Positions 42,163-52,233 are shown, counted from the first letter of the stretch. The stretch: 64,000 nt of DNA from Bradyrhizobium sp. BTAi1 (GCF_000015165.1 NC_009485.1:5227501-5291500), one strand, 5' to 3'. The notes: generated from the sequence alone by a model not told the origin. Numbers and translations: made by a program.

Positions 42163-43500
42163 TCAGCCGGCAGCGGCCACCGGCGGCGGCTCGCGCGTGC
42201 TCGCCTTGTTGGCTTCGGCTCTGGCCACGAAGCCCTTGGCGAGCGCGTGGTAGAGACCCTCCTCGCAGACCAGCTTCGAGGTCCCATAGGCGATCAGCGA
42301 GGCCATCATCAGCGGCACCACCATCGCGTGATTGTCGGTCATCTCCGTCACGATGACGAAGGCGGTGATCGGCGCCTGCACCACGCCCGCGAAATACGCG
42401 ACCATGCCGAGCAGCATGATCGGCGCCAATGGCGTCTCATGAAACAGGCTTGCGATATTGGCGCCGATGCCGGCCCCGACAGCGAGCGACGGCGCGAAAA
42501 TGCCGCCGGGCATGCCGCTGATCGCGGCGAAGGTGGTGGCGAGGAACTTGAGCACGCTGAAATTCTGCGGCAGTGGCGTGCCGGTCTCCAGCGCCGCCTT
42601 CACCTGCGCATAGCCGGTCCCGTAGATCGTGTCGCCCGAGGCGAGGCCGCACAGCGCAACCGCAAATCCGCAGGCCAGCGCGAACAGCAGCGGCTGCCGC
42701 CTGATGGCGCCACCGACCGCGCCTGGCAGCCCGCGGGCCATCGCGATCAGGATCCGGCTGAACAGGCCGCCAGCGGCGCCGCCGATGATGCCGCAAAGCG
42801 GCACTGCGAGCCAATCGATGCCCTTGCCGAGCGCAATCGGAGTCGTGCCGAAATAGGCGTAGTTGCCCATCAGCGCGAGCGAGGTCAGGCCGGCGGCGAT
42901 CACGGTGGCGATGACGAGGCTGGAGGTGCGCGTCTCGTAGGTGCGACTCATCTCCTCGATGCCGAACACGATGCCGGCGAGCGGCGTGTTGAAGGCGGCG
43001 GCGACGCCAGCTGCGGCGCCGGCCAGGATCAATCCGGGCTGGCGCCGTGGCGACAGCCGGCCCAGCGCAAACATGATCGAGGCGCCGATCTGCACCGTCG
43101 GCCCTTCGCGGCCGACCGAGCCGCCGCACAACAGGCCGAGCAAGGTCAGCACGATCTTGCCGATGGCGATGCGGATCGACACCAGCGGACTCCGCGACCG
43201 CGGATCCGTCAGGTGACGCGCGGCGATCGCCTGCGGGATGCCGCTCCCTTGCGCGTTGGGAAAGTAGCGCTGGGTCAGATAGACCGACAGCGCGAAGCCG
43301 GCGGGCGTCACGATCAGCGACGCGTAGCGCGACCTCGACAACAGCCAATTAAAGGCAAGCTGGGCCTGATCGGCGAGCACCGCCAGCGCCACCGCCGCCG
43401 CGCCCACGACCAGCCCGCCTGCAACGAACAGGACCCGCCGCTGCCACCTCGCCGAGGTCAGCTTCAGCCAACGCTTGCGGCGGGGTGTGATTGTCAGCAT
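42163..43500 (-). CDS. ClC-family chloride channel/antiporter
   Basis: 445 residues, about ten or more hydrophobic segments. The three ClC selectivity motifs are present: GSGIPQ at 85-90, GREGPTVQ with gating Glu132, and GIFAPSLAVGAG near the second half. The external gating Glu is retained. The internal proton Glu (E203 of E. coli ClcA) cannot be decided from a quick reading. CBS domains are absent. Located after a DUF1330 gene (19 bases spacing) on the same strand. Confidence 0.9.
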   Translation of the reverse strand: MLTITPRRKRWLKLTSARWQRRVLFVAGGLVVGAAAVALAVLADQAQLAFNWLLSRSRYASLIVTPAGFALSVYLTQRYFPNAQGSGIPQAIAARHLTDPRSRSPLVSIRIAIGKIVLTLLGLLCGGSVGREGPTVQIGASIMFALGRLSPRRQPGLILAGAAAGVAAAFNTPLAGIVFGIEEMSRTYETRTSSLVIATVIAAGLTSLALMGNYAYFGTTPIALGKGIDWLAVPLCGIIGGAAGGLFSRILIAMARGLPGAVGGAIRRQPLLFALACGFAVALCGLASGDTIYGTGYAQVKAALETGTPLPQNFSVLKFLATTFAAISGMPGGIFAPSLAVGAGIGANIASLFHETPLAPIMLLGMVAYFAGVVQAPITAFVIVTEMTDNHAMVVPLMMASLIAYGTSKLVCEEGLYHALAKGFVARAEANKASTREPPPVAAAG

Positions 43501-43519
43501 CGGGGCGCCAGTCCGGTCT

Positions 43520-43816
43520 TTACGCAGGTGCAGCACCCTCGACGAAAATCAACCGGCGGTCCAGCGCGTTCCAGCGCTCGTTCAAGGCTACGGCATATTC
43601 GGCCGATGCATACCATTCGCGCAGCCGGGCCATCGACGGGAACTCGACGATGATCAGCGTCTTGGCCGGCGGGCCGCCCTCGACCGTTTCGGCCGGCCCG
43701 CCGCGCACCAGGTAGCGCCCGCCATAGAGCGCGATCGAGCGCGCCGCACAGTTGCGGTAGCGCTCCATGGAATCGAGGTCGCGCACCTCGACCTCGGAGA
43801 TGACGTAAGCGGCCAT
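43520..43816 (-). CDS. DUF1330 family protein
   Basis: 98 residues, a small dimeric alpha/beta-barrel domain with AAYVISEVEVRDLDSMERYRN, YGGRYLVRGGPAETVEGG, KTLIIVEFPSMARLREWYASAEY; the latter is the diagnostic EFps...a..wY.s.eY motif of DUF1330. Function unknown. It lies 9 bases after the SDR gene, so it is probably cotranscribed with it, and perhaps with the ClC gene downstream. Confidence 0.88.
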   Translation of the reverse strand: MAAYVISEVEVRDLDSMERYRNCAARSIALYGGRYLVRGGPAETVEGGPPAKTLIIVEFPSMARLREWYASAEYAVALNERWNALDRRLIFVEGAAPA

Positions 43817-43825
43817 GGCCCGGCC

Positions 43826-44620
43826 TCAGGCGATGGTGTCGATGATCCCGCCCTCGACGCGCAGCGCGGCTCCGTTGGTGGCGGAGGCCTGCGGAGAGGC
43901 GACGTAGACGACCATGTTGGCGACCTCGTCGACTGCAGCAAAGCGCTGCAGCAGCGAGCCCGGCCGGTGCTGCTTGACGAAGGACGACGCGGCCTCCTGC
44001 TCCGACTGGCGGTTCTGGCGCGCCAGATCCTTGACGAAGGTCTCGACGCCTTCCGACAGCGTCGGCCCCGGCAACACCGCATTGACGGTGACTCCGGTGC
44101 CGCGCGTCAGCTTCGCGAGGCCGCGCGAAATCGCAAGCTGAGCCGTCTTGGTCATGCCGTAGTGGATCATCTCGGTCGGGATGTTGAGCGCCGATTCCGA
44201 AGAGATGAAGATGATGCGTCCCCAATTGCGCTTCAGCATGCCCTGCAGATAGGCGCGCGACATGCGCACGCCGGACATGACATTGATCTCGAAGAAACGG
44301 TCCCAATCCTCGTCGCCGATCTCGAAAAAGTCCTTCGGCTCGAAGATGCCGGCATTGTTGACGAGAATGTCGACCTCGGGAAGCGCTCTGACCACGGCGT
44401 TACCGCCGTCGATCTGAGCGACATCGCCGGCGATACCGTGCAGCCTGGCCGCGGGAACTGCCTGCTGCAGACGGATGAGAGCGGCGTCGACGCGGTCCTG
44501 AGCGCGACCGTTGAGCACGACCTCGGCACCCGAGGCGGCCAATCCCTTGGCGATGGCAAAGCCGATGCCGGCGGTCGATCCGGTGACGAGAGCAGTCTTG
44601 CCGGAAAGGTCGATGTGCAT
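43826..44620 (-). CDS. SDR family oxidoreductase
   Basis: 264 residues, classical short-chain dehydrogenase: TGSTAGIG at 13-20 for NAD(P) binding, NNAG at 88-91, catalytic Ser141, Tyr154 and Lys158 (YGMTK). The R40 position after strand 2 (LNGRAQDRVD) suggests preference for NADP. The ATG ending at 44620 has AAGGAGC upstream. First gene of a probable three-gene unit with DUF1330 and ClC. Substrate unknown. Confidence 0.88.
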   Translation of the reverse strand: MHIDLSGKTALVTGSTAGIGFAIAKGLAASGAEVVLNGRAQDRVDAALIRLQQAVPAARLHGIAGDVAQIDGGNAVVRALPEVDILVNNAGIFEPKDFFEIGDEDWDRFFEINVMSGVRMSRAYLQGMLKRNWGRIIFISSESALNIPTEMIHYGMTKTAQLAISRGLAKLTRGTGVTVNAVLPGPTLSEGVETFVKDLARQNRQSEQEAASSFVKQHRPGSLLQRFAAVDEVANMVVYVASPQASATNGAALRVEGGIIDTIA

Positions 44621-44953
44621 GCGAAAGCTCCTTCGTGAGATCCTGGACAGCTCGGCAACGCACGCGGCTGCGGCAAGCCGCCATCACTCAGGCGTGACCG
44701 TGATGACCCGCTGGGTCGCCCGCGGGCCAGTCATCGCCGCGTTGCACAACCCCTGAGATGTAGAGCGCAAATAATCACCTATCCGACTGATTAATTTGAA
44801 AAATTTGCGTATTCCGGCGGTCGATCTGTCACGAAAGGTTCAAGACGAAAGAGGTAATTACGTAGTCGCGCTGGTGGAGAGGCGCCCATGCACGCAGCCT
44901 TGCGTGCGATGCCCCCGCTCGCCTCGACCGACCTGACAGGAACGCAGTAATCG
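44621..44953. other. 333-base divergent spacer upstream of the chemotaxis receptor
   Basis: It should contain promoters for the SDR operon and the chemotaxis receptor. An AT-rich island near 44767-44812 (AATAATCACC, GATTAATTTGAAAAATTTGCG) is the lowest-GC part and a plausible promoter region. No gene or palindrome stands out. Confidence 0.45.
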
Positions 44954-46942
44954 ATGTTTGCGCCCATGACCGCCCTCCGCGCCTTGCTTTCGCGGCGGCT
45001 GCGTCCACGCCTTGCCACTCAGATCGCAACTTTCGGCACGGCCGGCGTGGTCGTGGTCGGCACACTCTGCCTTGGCGGGCTCGATCATGCCGCGCGGGTC
45101 CAGCACATCTCCGACGAGGGCATGCGGTTCCGCATGGACATTGCCGTGCTCTCGCAAGGCTTCCTCGAGACGCAATGGCTCGCGACCCGCTTCCTGCGCA
45201 GCCACGACGAACGCCTCATCACCCAGCACGCCGATCGCGTCGCGCAGGAGCTGCAGGTGCTCGACGCCGTCGAAGCCTATGCCGCGACCGCGGCGGATAA
45301 CGATCCGATCAGGCAGGTCGGGTCGCTGCGCACCGGCATCAATCTCTATGCCACACGATTCCAGAATATCGTCGGCGCGCAGCGCGTGCTCGGCCTGCGC
45401 GAGGGCGACGGGCTGCAGGGCAGATTGCGGGATGCCGCCCGCGGCTTCGAGAGTGCGGTCACGGCGGCCGGCGAGCCCGGGCTCACGCTGCTGATGCAGG
45501 CCATGCGCCGGCTGGAGCACGAGTTCATGCTGCGCGGCGAGGAGAGGATCGGCGATCGGTTCGACGAGACCGAGAGCAGATTCGAGACGGTGTTGGCTGG
45601 CGCGGCGCTCGCAGCTCCGACCCGATCGGAACTCCTGTCGCTGGCACGCGCCTACAAGCAGGCGTTTGCAGGGGGCGCGGTGTCGCGTCAGGCGCTGGAC
45701 GAGCAGGTCGAGGACCTCGAACAGATCTTCGATCGCATCCACCCTGCTCTGGTCCAGGCGGCTACCGCCGCCCAGTTGCGCGGCGAGGCCGCCGAACGCA
45801 GGGCGGCCGAGGTGCAGCGGATGCTGAGCTGGATCACCGGAGCGACCGCGATCGCGCTGGCACTCGCCGCGGTGCTGTTCGGACGCCGCGTGGCGCGGCT
45901 GATCCGGGGCATGAGCGCCGCCATGCACGAGCTGTCGGCCGGCAGGTTCGACGTCGTGCTCCCCGGCCTGGGGCGCAATGATGAGATCGGCGAGATGGCG
46001 CAGGCCGTCGAAGCCTTCAAGCTCACCGCCAGGCGGCGTGCCGAGACCGAGCTCGAAAGCCGCCGCGAGGAGGATCGCCGCGCCGCCGAGCGCCATCGTG
46101 AAGAGCTGGCGCGGCTCGCCGAGTCGTTCGAGGCCACGGCCGGCCACGTCATCATGTCGGTGTCGTCGGCCTCGCAGGAGCTCACCCAGTCGGCGCATGG
46201 CCTGACCGAGACCGCCCACCATACCCAAGCGCTGTCGGCGGCAGTGGCCGCAGCCTCCCAGGAAGCCTCGCTGAATGTGCAGCGGGTCGCGGCCGCGACC
46301 GACGAGATGATGGCATCGGCTGCGGAGATCGGACGGCAGGTCGACATCTCAGCAGGGATCGCCCGCGACGCCGTCGATCAGGCCAGGCAGACCGACGAAC
46401 GGATGGCGCTGCTGGCAGCCGCGGCCGACCGCATCGGCAGCGTCATCCAACTGATCGCCACGATCGCGCAGCAGACCAATTTGCTGGCGCTGAATGCGAC
46501 GATCGAGGCGGCACGGGCCGGCGAATCCGGCGCCGGCTTCGCCGTCGTCGCCCAGGAGGTCAAGACGCTCGCCAAGCAGACCGCCGACGCCACCGAGGAC
46601 ATCCGAGAGCAGATCGCCGGCATCCAGACCGCGACGCGGGAATCGGTCGGTGCGATTGGCGCGATCGTCGCCATCATCGGCCGCATCTCGGATATCGCCT
46701 CGGGCGTCGCAACCGCCATCGAAGGCCAGGGCCACGCCACGCGTGACATCGCCCGCAACATCCAAAGCGCGTCCGAGCGCACCGCCCAGGTCGCGCACAG
46801 CATCGGCGAGGTGACGAACGGCGCCTCCATCACCGGCGTGGCCTCGTCCCAGGTCCTCAATGCGGCCCGGCTGCTGACCGATGGCAATGATCGCCTGCGC
46901 CAGGAGCTCGACGATTTCGTCCGCACCATCCGCGCGGGGTGA
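44954..46942 (+). CDS. Methyl-accepting chemotaxis protein
   Basis: 662 residues. N-terminal basic segment with a transmembrane helix at about 25-45, a periplasmic helical sensor (about 46-290), second transmembrane helix about 294-312, HAMP at about 313-365, coiled coil, and a signalling domain. The hairpin tip reads [18 protein letters not shown] near residue 510 and is followed by [17 protein letters not shown], which interacts with CheA and CheW. The helical bundle sensor resembles the type found in receptors for small organic acids, but no ligand is implied. No C-terminal NWETF methyltransferase-docking pentapeptide is seen. Confidence 0.92.
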   Translation: MFAPMTALRALLSRRLRPRLATQIATFGTAGVVVVGTLCLGGLDHAARVQHISDEGMRFRMDIAVLSQGFLETQWLATRFLRSHDERLITQHADRVAQELQVLDAVEAYAATAADNDPIRQVGSLRTGINLYATRFQNIVGAQRVLGLREGDGLQGRLRDAARGFESAVTAAGEPGLTLLMQAMRRLEHEFMLRGEERIGDRFDETESRFETVLAGAALAAPTRSELLSLARAYKQAFAGGAVSRQALDEQVEDLEQIFDRIHPALVQAATAAQLRGEAAERRAAEVQRMLSWITGATAIALALAAVLFGRRVARLIRGMSAAMHELSAGRFDVVLPGLGRNDEIGEMAQAVEAFKLTARRRAETELESRREEDRRAAERHREELARLAESFEATAGHVIMSVSSASQELTQSAHGLTETAHHTQALSAAVAAASQEASLNVQRVAAATDEMMASAAEIGRQVDISAGIARDAVDQARQTDERMALLAAAADRIGSVIQLIATIAQQTNLLALNATIEAARAGESGAGFAVVAQEVKTLAKQTADATEDIREQIAGIQTATRESVGAIGAIVAIIGRISDIASGVATAIEGQGHATRDIARNIQSASERTAQVAHSIGEVTNGASITGVASSQVLNAARLLTDGNDRLRQELDDFVRTIRAG

Positions 46943-47051
46943 GTGCGCACGCCTGGATCATGGCGCGTTTGCACGAGCCCGCATCATGATCTCTCCTGTT
47001 GGTCTGAGCACGATACTGTCCGGGCGACGGGACCATGAAACGAAAACGGCG

Positions 47052-47083
47052 TCCAAAACGAAAAACGGCGCCCGAAGGCGCCG
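47052..47083 (-). terminator. Terminator of the ribosomal superoperon, with UUCG tetraloop
   Basis: Reading the minus strand, CGGCGCC and GGCGCCG form a perfect 7-base stem around TTCG, followed by TTTTTCGTTTT. It lies 28 bases beyond the rplQ stop codon and ends the long transcript. Confidence 0.9.
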
Positions 47084-47110
47084 CTCTGTAACCCTATCTC
47101 GGATGCCTGC

Positions 47111-47524
47111 TTACGCGGCTTCCGAGGTTTCCTGCACCGGGCCGGAATCCTGGCCCTTGGCATCGACGTCGCGATCGACGAACTCGATCACGGCCATCGC
47201 CGCGTTGTCGCCGTAGCGGAAGCCGGCCTTGATGATGCGGGTGTAGCCGCCATTGCGGTCCTTGTAGCGAGGCGCCAGCACGTCGAACAGCTTCTTGACC
47301 TGGTCGACGTCGCGCATTTCGGCGATCGCCTGGCGGCGCAGCGCCAGACCGCCCTTCTTGCCGAGCGTGACCAGTTTCTCGACGATCGGCCGGAGTTCCT
47401 TGGCCTTCGGCAGCGTGGTGACGATCTGCTCGTGCTTGATCAGCGCGGCGCACATGTTGGCGAACATCGCCTTGCGATGCTCGGCGGTGCGGTTGAGCTT
47501 CCGATGAACCTTGCCGTGACGCAT
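47111..47524 (-). CDS. rplQ: 50S ribosomal protein L17
   Basis: 137 residues. [24 protein letters not shown] at the start is diagnostic of bacterial L17, which sits near the exit of the peptide tunnel. It is slightly longer than E. coli L17 (127), with an acidic-Gln tail. Last gene of the alpha operon, 153 bases downstream of rpoA, with a hairpin repeat in the spacer and an intrinsic terminator after it. Confidence 0.97.
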   Translation of the reverse strand: MRHGKVHRKLNRTAEHRKAMFANMCAALIKHEQIVTTLPKAKELRPIVEKLVTLGKKGGLALRRQAIAEMRDVDQVKKLFDVLAPRYKDRNGGYTRIIKAGFRYGDNAAMAVIEFVDRDVDAKGQDSGPVQETSEAA

Positions 47525-47604
47525 TGTCTTAGTCCTTCATTTCAATCTGCCGCGACGGTTCGTCGGACATGTTGCTCAGGTGGGCTGCCTGCGTTCGCCC
47601 GGTG

Positions 47605-47683
47605 GAATAGCGAGTGGCGAATAGCGAATGGCGAGGAGTGTTTCGTCCCTATTCGCCACTCCCTGCCCGCCATTCGCTCAGTA
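47605..47683. repeat. Heptamer-based hairpin between rpoA and rplQ (copy 1)
   Basis: The left arm contains near-tandem 7-base units (AGCGAGT, GGCGAAT, AGCGAAT, GGCGAGG, from about 47609). The right arm contains their complements (ATTCGCC, ACTCCCT, ...CATTCGCTC), ending at the rpoA stop codon. The same design occurs between rpsM and rpsK (49268-49340) and between tuf and rpsJ (61960-62038). Confidence 0.85.
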
Positions 47684-48709
47684 GTGATCCTCGAAGCGCT
47701 TGGCCAGTTCGTCGATATTCTCCGGCGGCCAGCCAGGCACTTCCATGCCGAGATGCAGACCCATCTGAGCCAGCACTTCCTTGATCTCGTTCAGCGACTT
47801 GCGGCCGAAGTTCGGGGTGCGCAGCATCTCCGCTTCCGACTTCTGCACGAGGTCGCCGATATAGACGATGTTGTCGTTCTTCAGGCAGTTCGCCGAACGC
47901 ACCGACAGCTCGAGTTCGTCCACCTTCTTGAGGAACGCCGGATTGAAGGCGAGATCCGGAATGATCTCCTGGGCAACTTCCTTGCGCGGCTCTTCGAAGT
48001 TGACGAAGACGTTGAGCTGATCCTGCAGGATGCGAGCGGCGTAGGCCACCGCGTCCTCCGGCGAGATCGCGCCGTTGGTCTCGATCGTCATGGTCAGCTT
48101 GTCGTAGTCGAGGATCTGGCCCTCGCGGGTGTTCTCGACCTTGTAGGAGACCTTGCGGACCGGCGAGAACAGGCTGTCGATCGGGATCAGGCCGATCGGC
48201 GCGTCCTCAGGACGGTTGCGCTCGGCCGGCACGTAGCCCTTGCCGGTCGCGACCGTGAACTCCATGCGGATCTCGGCGCCCTCGTCCAGGGTGCAGAGCT
48301 GCAGGTCGGGATTGAGCACGACGATGTCGCCGACGGTCTGGATATCGCCGGCGGTGACGGCGCCCGGACCCTGCTTCTTCACGACCATCCGCTTCGGGCC
48401 CTCGCCCTGCATCTTGATCGAGATATCCTTGATGTTCAGCACGATGTCGGTGACGTCCTCACGGACGCCCGCGATCGAGGAGAACTCGTGCAGCACGCCA
48501 TCGATGTGCACCGACTGCACTGCGGCGCCCTGCAGCGACGACAGCAGGATGCGGCGGAGCGCATTGCCCAGCGTCTGGCCGAAACCGCGCTCCAGCGGCT
48601 CGGCAACCACGGTGGCGAAACGGGTCGCGTCGGAGCCCGGCGTGACCTGGAGCTTGTTCGGCCGAATCAATTCTTGCCAATTCTTCTGGATCGTCACTGT
48701 TTCACCCAT
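47678..48709 (-). CDS. rpoA: RNA polymerase alpha subunit
   Basis: 343 residues. The N-terminal dimerisation domain (about 15-240) has the assembly segment [21 protein letters not shown], and the C-terminal domain has [44 protein letters not shown], the helix-hairpin-helix part contacting UP elements and activators. The ATG ending at 48709 ([11 protein letters not shown]) is the usual alphaproteobacterial start. It follows rpsK by 113 bases, in which a hairpin (48793-48815) is visible. Confidence 0.97.
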   Translation of the reverse strand: MGETVTIQKNWQELIRPNKLQVTPGSDATRFATVVAEPLERGFGQTLGNALRRILLSSLQGAAVQSVHIDGVLHEFSSIAGVREDVTDIVLNIKDISIKMQGEGPKRMVVKKQGPGAVTAGDIQTVGDIVVLNPDLQLCTLDEGAEIRMEFTVATGKGYVPAERNRPEDAPIGLIPIDSLFSPVRKVSYKVENTREGQILDYDKLTMTIETNGAISPEDAVAYAARILQDQLNVFVNFEEPRKEVAQEIIPDLAFNPAFLKKVDELELSVRSANCLKNDNIVYIGDLVQKSEAEMLRTPNFGRKSLNEIKEVLAQMGLHLGMEVPGWPPENIDELAKRFEDHY

Positions 48710-48792
48710 GGGCCAGTCCGTCGGCTGCGACTGACTGGCGTTGGAGAACCGCGCATCGGATCGCGGCAATCGAAATGGTTCAAAAGCAAGAC

Positions 48793-48815
48793 GAGGCGGA
48801 CATGCTGCCCGCCTC
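48793..48815 (-). other. Hairpin between rpsK and rpoA
   Basis: On the minus strand GAGGCGG and CCGCCTC form a perfect 7-base stem with a 9-base loop, 8 bases after the rpsK stop codon, followed by GTCTTGCTTTTG. A weak T-rich tail makes it a possible attenuator or processing site. Confidence 0.45.
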
Positions 48816-48822
48816 CTTCAGA

Positions 48823-49212
48823 TCAAACGCGACGACGCTTCCGCGGACGGCAACCATTGTGCGGGATCGTCGTCACGTCGCGGATCGAGGTGACGGTGAA
48901 GCCAGCGGCCTGCAGCGCGCGCAACGCCGATTCACGTCCGGAGCCCGGACCGGCGACCTCGACCTCGAGGGTGCGCATGCCGTGCTCCTGGGCCTTCTTG
49001 GACACGTCCTCCGCCGCGACCTGCGCCGCGTATGGGGTCGACTTGCGCGATCCCTTGAAGCCCATCGTGCCAGCCGACGACCAGGCGATGGTGTTGCCCT
49101 GCGCATCGGTGATGGTGATGGTGGTGTTGTTGAACGACGAGTTCACATGGGCGACGCCGGAGGCGATGTTCTTGCGCTCACGACGGCGGACACGTGTGGC
49201 TTCCTTGGCCAT
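48823..49212 (-). CDS. rpsK: 30S ribosomal protein S11
   Basis: 129 residues. [23 protein letters not shown] and the basic C-terminus [11 protein letters not shown] are diagnostic of bacterial S11, which contacts the 690 loop of 16S rRNA on the platform. It is 129 bases after rpsM, with the second heptamer hairpin in the spacer. Confidence 0.97.
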   Translation of the reverse strand: MAKEATRVRRRERKNIASGVAHVNSSFNNTTITITDAQGNTIAWSSAGTMGFKGSRKSTPYAAQVAAEDVSKKAQEHGMRTLEVEVAGPGSGRESALRALQAAGFTVTSIRDVTTIPHNGCRPRKRRRV

Positions 49213-49267
49213 ATAGGTACCTTTCTTGAGATCTCAACGCCGCCGTAGTGCCAGCGGCTACACCGAA

Positions 49268-49340
49268 GATGCGAATGGTGAATAGCGAGTAGCGAATAGG
49301 GATCGCCCCTACTCGCCACCCGCTACTCGCAATTCACCAG
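49268..49340. repeat. Heptamer-based hairpin between rpsM and rpsK (copy 2)
   Basis: The left arm (GCGAATGGTGAATAGCGAGTAGCGAATAGGG, from 49271) repeats 7-base units of the form (A/G)GCGA(A/G)T, and the right arm (ending ...CGCTACTCGCAATTCACC at 49338) is their approximate complement. The loop is short (ATCG). The stop codon of rpsM lies immediately next to the right arm. Confidence 0.85.
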
Positions 49341-49341
49341 A

Positions 49342-49710
49342 TTACTTCTTCTTGCCGGCGATCGCCTTGGCAGGACCCTTGCGCGTGCGCGCATTGGTAT
49401 GCGTGCGCTGACCGCGAACCGGCAGGCCACGGCGATGACGCAGGCCGCGGTAGCAGCCGAGGTCCATCAGCCGCTTGATGTTGATGCCGGTCTCGCGCCG
49501 CAGGTCGCCCTCGACGACGTAGTCGCGGTCGATGATTTCGCGGATCTGCAGGACTTCCTGGTCGCTCAGCTGGTTGACACGGCGATCCTCGGCGATCTTG
49601 ACCTTTTCAATGATCTCGCTCGCGATCTTCGGGCCAATGCCATGGATGTACTGGAGCGCGATCAGGACGCGCTTGTTGGTCGGGATATTGACACCGGCAA
49701 TACGGGCCAC
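49342..49710 (-). CDS. rpsM: 30S ribosomal protein S13
   Basis: 122 residues. The start is GTG ending at 49710, with AGGAGAG 7 bases upstream; [25 protein letters not shown] follows directly, as expected of S13. The helix-two-turns-helix region and the basic tail ([21 protein letters not shown]) are intact. S13 lies in the head of the 30S subunit and contacts the P-site tRNA. It is 195 bases after adk. Confidence 0.97.
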   Translation of the reverse strand: MARIAGVNIPTNKRVLIALQYIHGIGPKIASEIIEKVKIAEDRRVNQLSDQEVLQIREIIDRDYVVEGDLRRETGINIKRLMDLGCYRGLRHRRGLPVRGQRTHTNARTRKGPAKAIAGKKK

Positions 49711-49905
49711 GGACTTCTCTCCTGTCGCCGATCCCAGGACGGACCGGCCTTCATTCTCGCTATCTCGGGCAGGTGTCCGCAAACGCGAACAAGACGCCCA
49801 CCCCTCGATTCGTGGGGCCCGGCATCTTTCGAAAACTATCCGACTTGGATGCGGGCTTATTAATGGATTCACACGGCGGTCGTCAACCGCTCCTAGAAGA
49901 TTCGG

Positions 49906-50814
49906 TCACCTCGTTGCGCGCTTTTTTGCGGCTTTCGCCGAGGTTTTCCGGGTCCCCTTGGTGGCCTTGGCTGCGGATTTGCTCGCCTTGGCGGCGGCCT
50001 TGCGTGCCTTGGCAGGAGCTCTGGCCACCTTTTTGGGAGCCTTGGCCGGCGCTTTCTTGGCGGCCTTTTTCACGGTCTTGACAGCCTTTTTGGCGGTTTT
50101 GCCGGCCTTTTTGGCCGCGGCTGCCGATTTCGTGGCTGTCTTGGTCGATGTCTTGGCGGCCTTCGTGGGGGGCTTGGCACTGCGCTTGGCGGGGCTGGCA
50201 TTCTTGGCCGCCCGACTCGTACCGCCCTTCCCGACCGCGGCCAGGATCCGGCCGATCTCCGCGGTCACCTGCTCGATCGGCATCATGCCGTCGACCGTCG
50301 CGAGCATCCGGTGGTCGGAATAATAGTGGATCAGGGGCTCGGTCTGGTCGCGATAGCTGGCCAGCCGCTTGGTCAGGACCTCCGGCGTATCGTCGGCCCG
50401 CACCGGCTCGCCCCGCGCGCGGGTCTCGGCCGCCCGGCGCTCGACCCGCTCGAGCAGCACCCCCTCATTGACCTTGAGCTCGATGACCGCGTCCAGCGTC
50501 ATCTGCTTCTGCTTCAACAGCGCATCCAGCGCCTCGGCCTGCGGAACCGTGCGCGGGAAGCCGTCGAGGATGAAGCCGTTGGCGGCGTCGGGCTGCTCGA
50601 TCCGGTCGGCGATAATGCCGACCACGACCTCGTCCGGCACCAGACCGCCGGCGGCCATGATGTCCTTGGCCTTAAGCCCGATCGGGGTCTGCGCCGCCAC
50701 GGCTGCGCGCAGCATGTCGCCGGTCGACAGCTGCACGATGCCATATTGCTGCACCAGGCGCTGCGCCTGCGTTCCCTTGCCCGAGCCGGGCGGTCCCAGA
50801 AGAATGAGTCTCAT
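49906..50814 (-). CDS. adk: Adenylate kinase with a histone-H1-like C-terminal tail
   Basis: 302 residues. Residues 1-197 are a normal short-type adenylate kinase: P-loop GPPGSGKGT (7-15), [17 protein letters not shown] (80-89), RxDD in VRADDTPEV; the LID insertion and zinc cysteines of the long type are absent. From residue 198 on, a 105-residue Lys/Ala/Thr/Pro tail (about a third Lys, many AAKK and KAAKK units) resembles the C-terminal domain of histone H1. The frame is continuous to a stop at 49906 and the tail is not an intergenic artefact of one base. Located between secY and rpsM as usual. Confidence 0.9.
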   Translation of the reverse strand: MRLILLGPPGSGKGTQAQRLVQQYGIVQLSTGDMLRAAVAAQTPIGLKAKDIMAAGGLVPDEVVVGIIADRIEQPDAANGFILDGFPRTVPQAEALDALLKQKQMTLDAVIELKVNEGVLLERVERRAAETRARGEPVRADDTPEVLTKRLASYRDQTEPLIHYYSDHRMLATVDGMMPIEQVTAEIGRILAAVGKGGTSRAAKNASPAKRSAKPPTKAAKTSTKTATKSAAAAKKAGKTAKKAVKTVKKAAKKAPAKAPKKVARAPAKARKAAAKASKSAAKATKGTRKTSAKAAKKRATR

Positions 50815-50898
50815 TGAATGTCCGCCCCCCGGCACACGGTGAGCGATCCTCCCGCGCACCTTGTTCTTGGCTTTTGGCTCCCGGGCCGCGATCCGCCG

Positions 50899-52233
50899 CT
50901 AGCCGCGGCGGCGCCCCCGCAATTTCGACTTCCTGATCAACCCTTCATACTGATGGGCGAGCAGATAACCCTGAACCTGCGCCACGGTATCCATCGTAAC
51001 GCTGACCACGATCAGAAGCGAAGTGCCACCAAAGTAGAACGGGACGGAAGCGTAGGAAATCAGAATTTCCGGGATCAGACACACGATCGCCAGATAGATG
51101 GCGCCGAGCACGGTGATCCGGGACAGCACGTAATCGATATATTCCGCGGTGCGCTCACCCGGCCGGATCCCGGGGATGAAGCCGCCATGCTTCTTCAGAT
51201 TGTCCGCCGTCTCGGTCGGGTTGAACACGATGGCAGTGTAGAAGAAGGCGAAGAACAGGATCAGCGCCAGATACAGCACCAGGAACAGCGGCCGGCCGTG
51301 GCCGAGCTGGGTGGTGATCCACTGGAACCATTCCGGGCCCTTGCCGGCGTTGAAATTGGCGACCGTGGTCGGCAGCAGCAGCAGCGACGACGCGAAGATC
51401 GGCGGGATCACGCCCGAGGTGTTCAGCTTCAGCGGCAGATGCGAGGACTGCCCCTCGAACATCTTGTTGCCGACCTGGCGCTTCGGATACTGGATCAGGA
51501 GCCGGCGCTGGGCGCGCTCCATGAACACGATGAAGGCGATCACGGCAACCGCCATCACGATGACGATCAGGATCAAGCCGGTCGACAGCGCGCCCTGACG
51601 TCCGAGCTCGAGCATGTTGGCGAGCGCCGAGGGCAGCTCCGCCACGATGCCGGACAGGATGATCAGCGAGATGCCGTTGCCGATGCCGCGCGAGGTGATC
51701 TGCTCACCCAGCCACATCAGGAACATGGTGCCGCCGGTCAGCGTGATCGCGGTGGACAGGCGGAAGAACAGGCCGGGATCGGCGACCACATTGCCGGCGC
51801 CTTCGAGCCCCACCGCAATGCCGTAGGACTGGACGGCGGCCAGAATCACCGTGAGATAGCGGGTGTACTGGTTCAGCATCTTGCGGCCCGCCTCGCCCTC
51901 TTTCTTGAGGGCTTCGAGCTGCGGCGAGACCGTGGTCAGGAGCTGGATGATGATCGATGCCGAGATGTACGGCATGATGTTCAGCGCGAAGATCGCCATG
52001 CGGTGGATGCCGCCGCCGGCGAACATGTTGAACATGCCGAGAATGCCGCCGGCCTGGGTGCGGAACACCGAATCCCAGATGTTCGGATCGATGCCGGGCA
52101 GCGGGATGTAGGTACCGAGGCGGTAGACCAGCAGCGCGCCGAGGGTGAACCAGATGCGCTTCTTGAGCTCATCGGCCTTCGCAAACGCGCCGAAATTGAG
52201 GTTTGCCGCCAGTTGTTCCGCTGCTGAGGCCAT
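50899..52233 (-). CDS. secY: Protein translocase subunit SecY
   Basis: 444 residues, ten transmembrane helices. It forms the protein-conducting channel with SecE and SecG. Landmarks: RIWFTLGALLVYRLGTYIPLPGID (TM1 region), GIGNGISLIILSGIVAELPSA, cytoplasmic loop ERAQRRLLIQYPKRQVG (C5/SecA contact), KLNTSGVIPPIFASS, and FNPTETADNLKKHGGFIPGIRPG. The ATG ending at 52233 starts MASAAEQLAAN. It follows rplO by 157 bases containing a perfect hairpin. Confidence 0.97.
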   Translation of the reverse strand: MASAAEQLAANLNFGAFAKADELKKRIWFTLGALLVYRLGTYIPLPGIDPNIWDSVFRTQAGGILGMFNMFAGGGIHRMAIFALNIMPYISASIIIQLLTTVSPQLEALKKEGEAGRKMLNQYTRYLTVILAAVQSYGIAVGLEGAGNVVADPGLFFRLSTAITLTGGTMFLMWLGEQITSRGIGNGISLIILSGIVAELPSALANMLELGRQGALSTGLILIVIVMAVAVIAFIVFMERAQRRLLIQYPKRQVGNKMFEGQSSHLPLKLNTSGVIPPIFASSLLLLPTTVANFNAGKGPEWFQWITTQLGHGRPLFLVLYLALILFFAFFYTAIVFNPTETADNLKKHGGFIPGIRPGERTAEYIDYVLSRITVLGAIYLAIVCLIPEILISYASVPFYFGGTSLLIVVSVTMDTVAQVQGYLLAHQYEGLIRKSKLRGRRRG

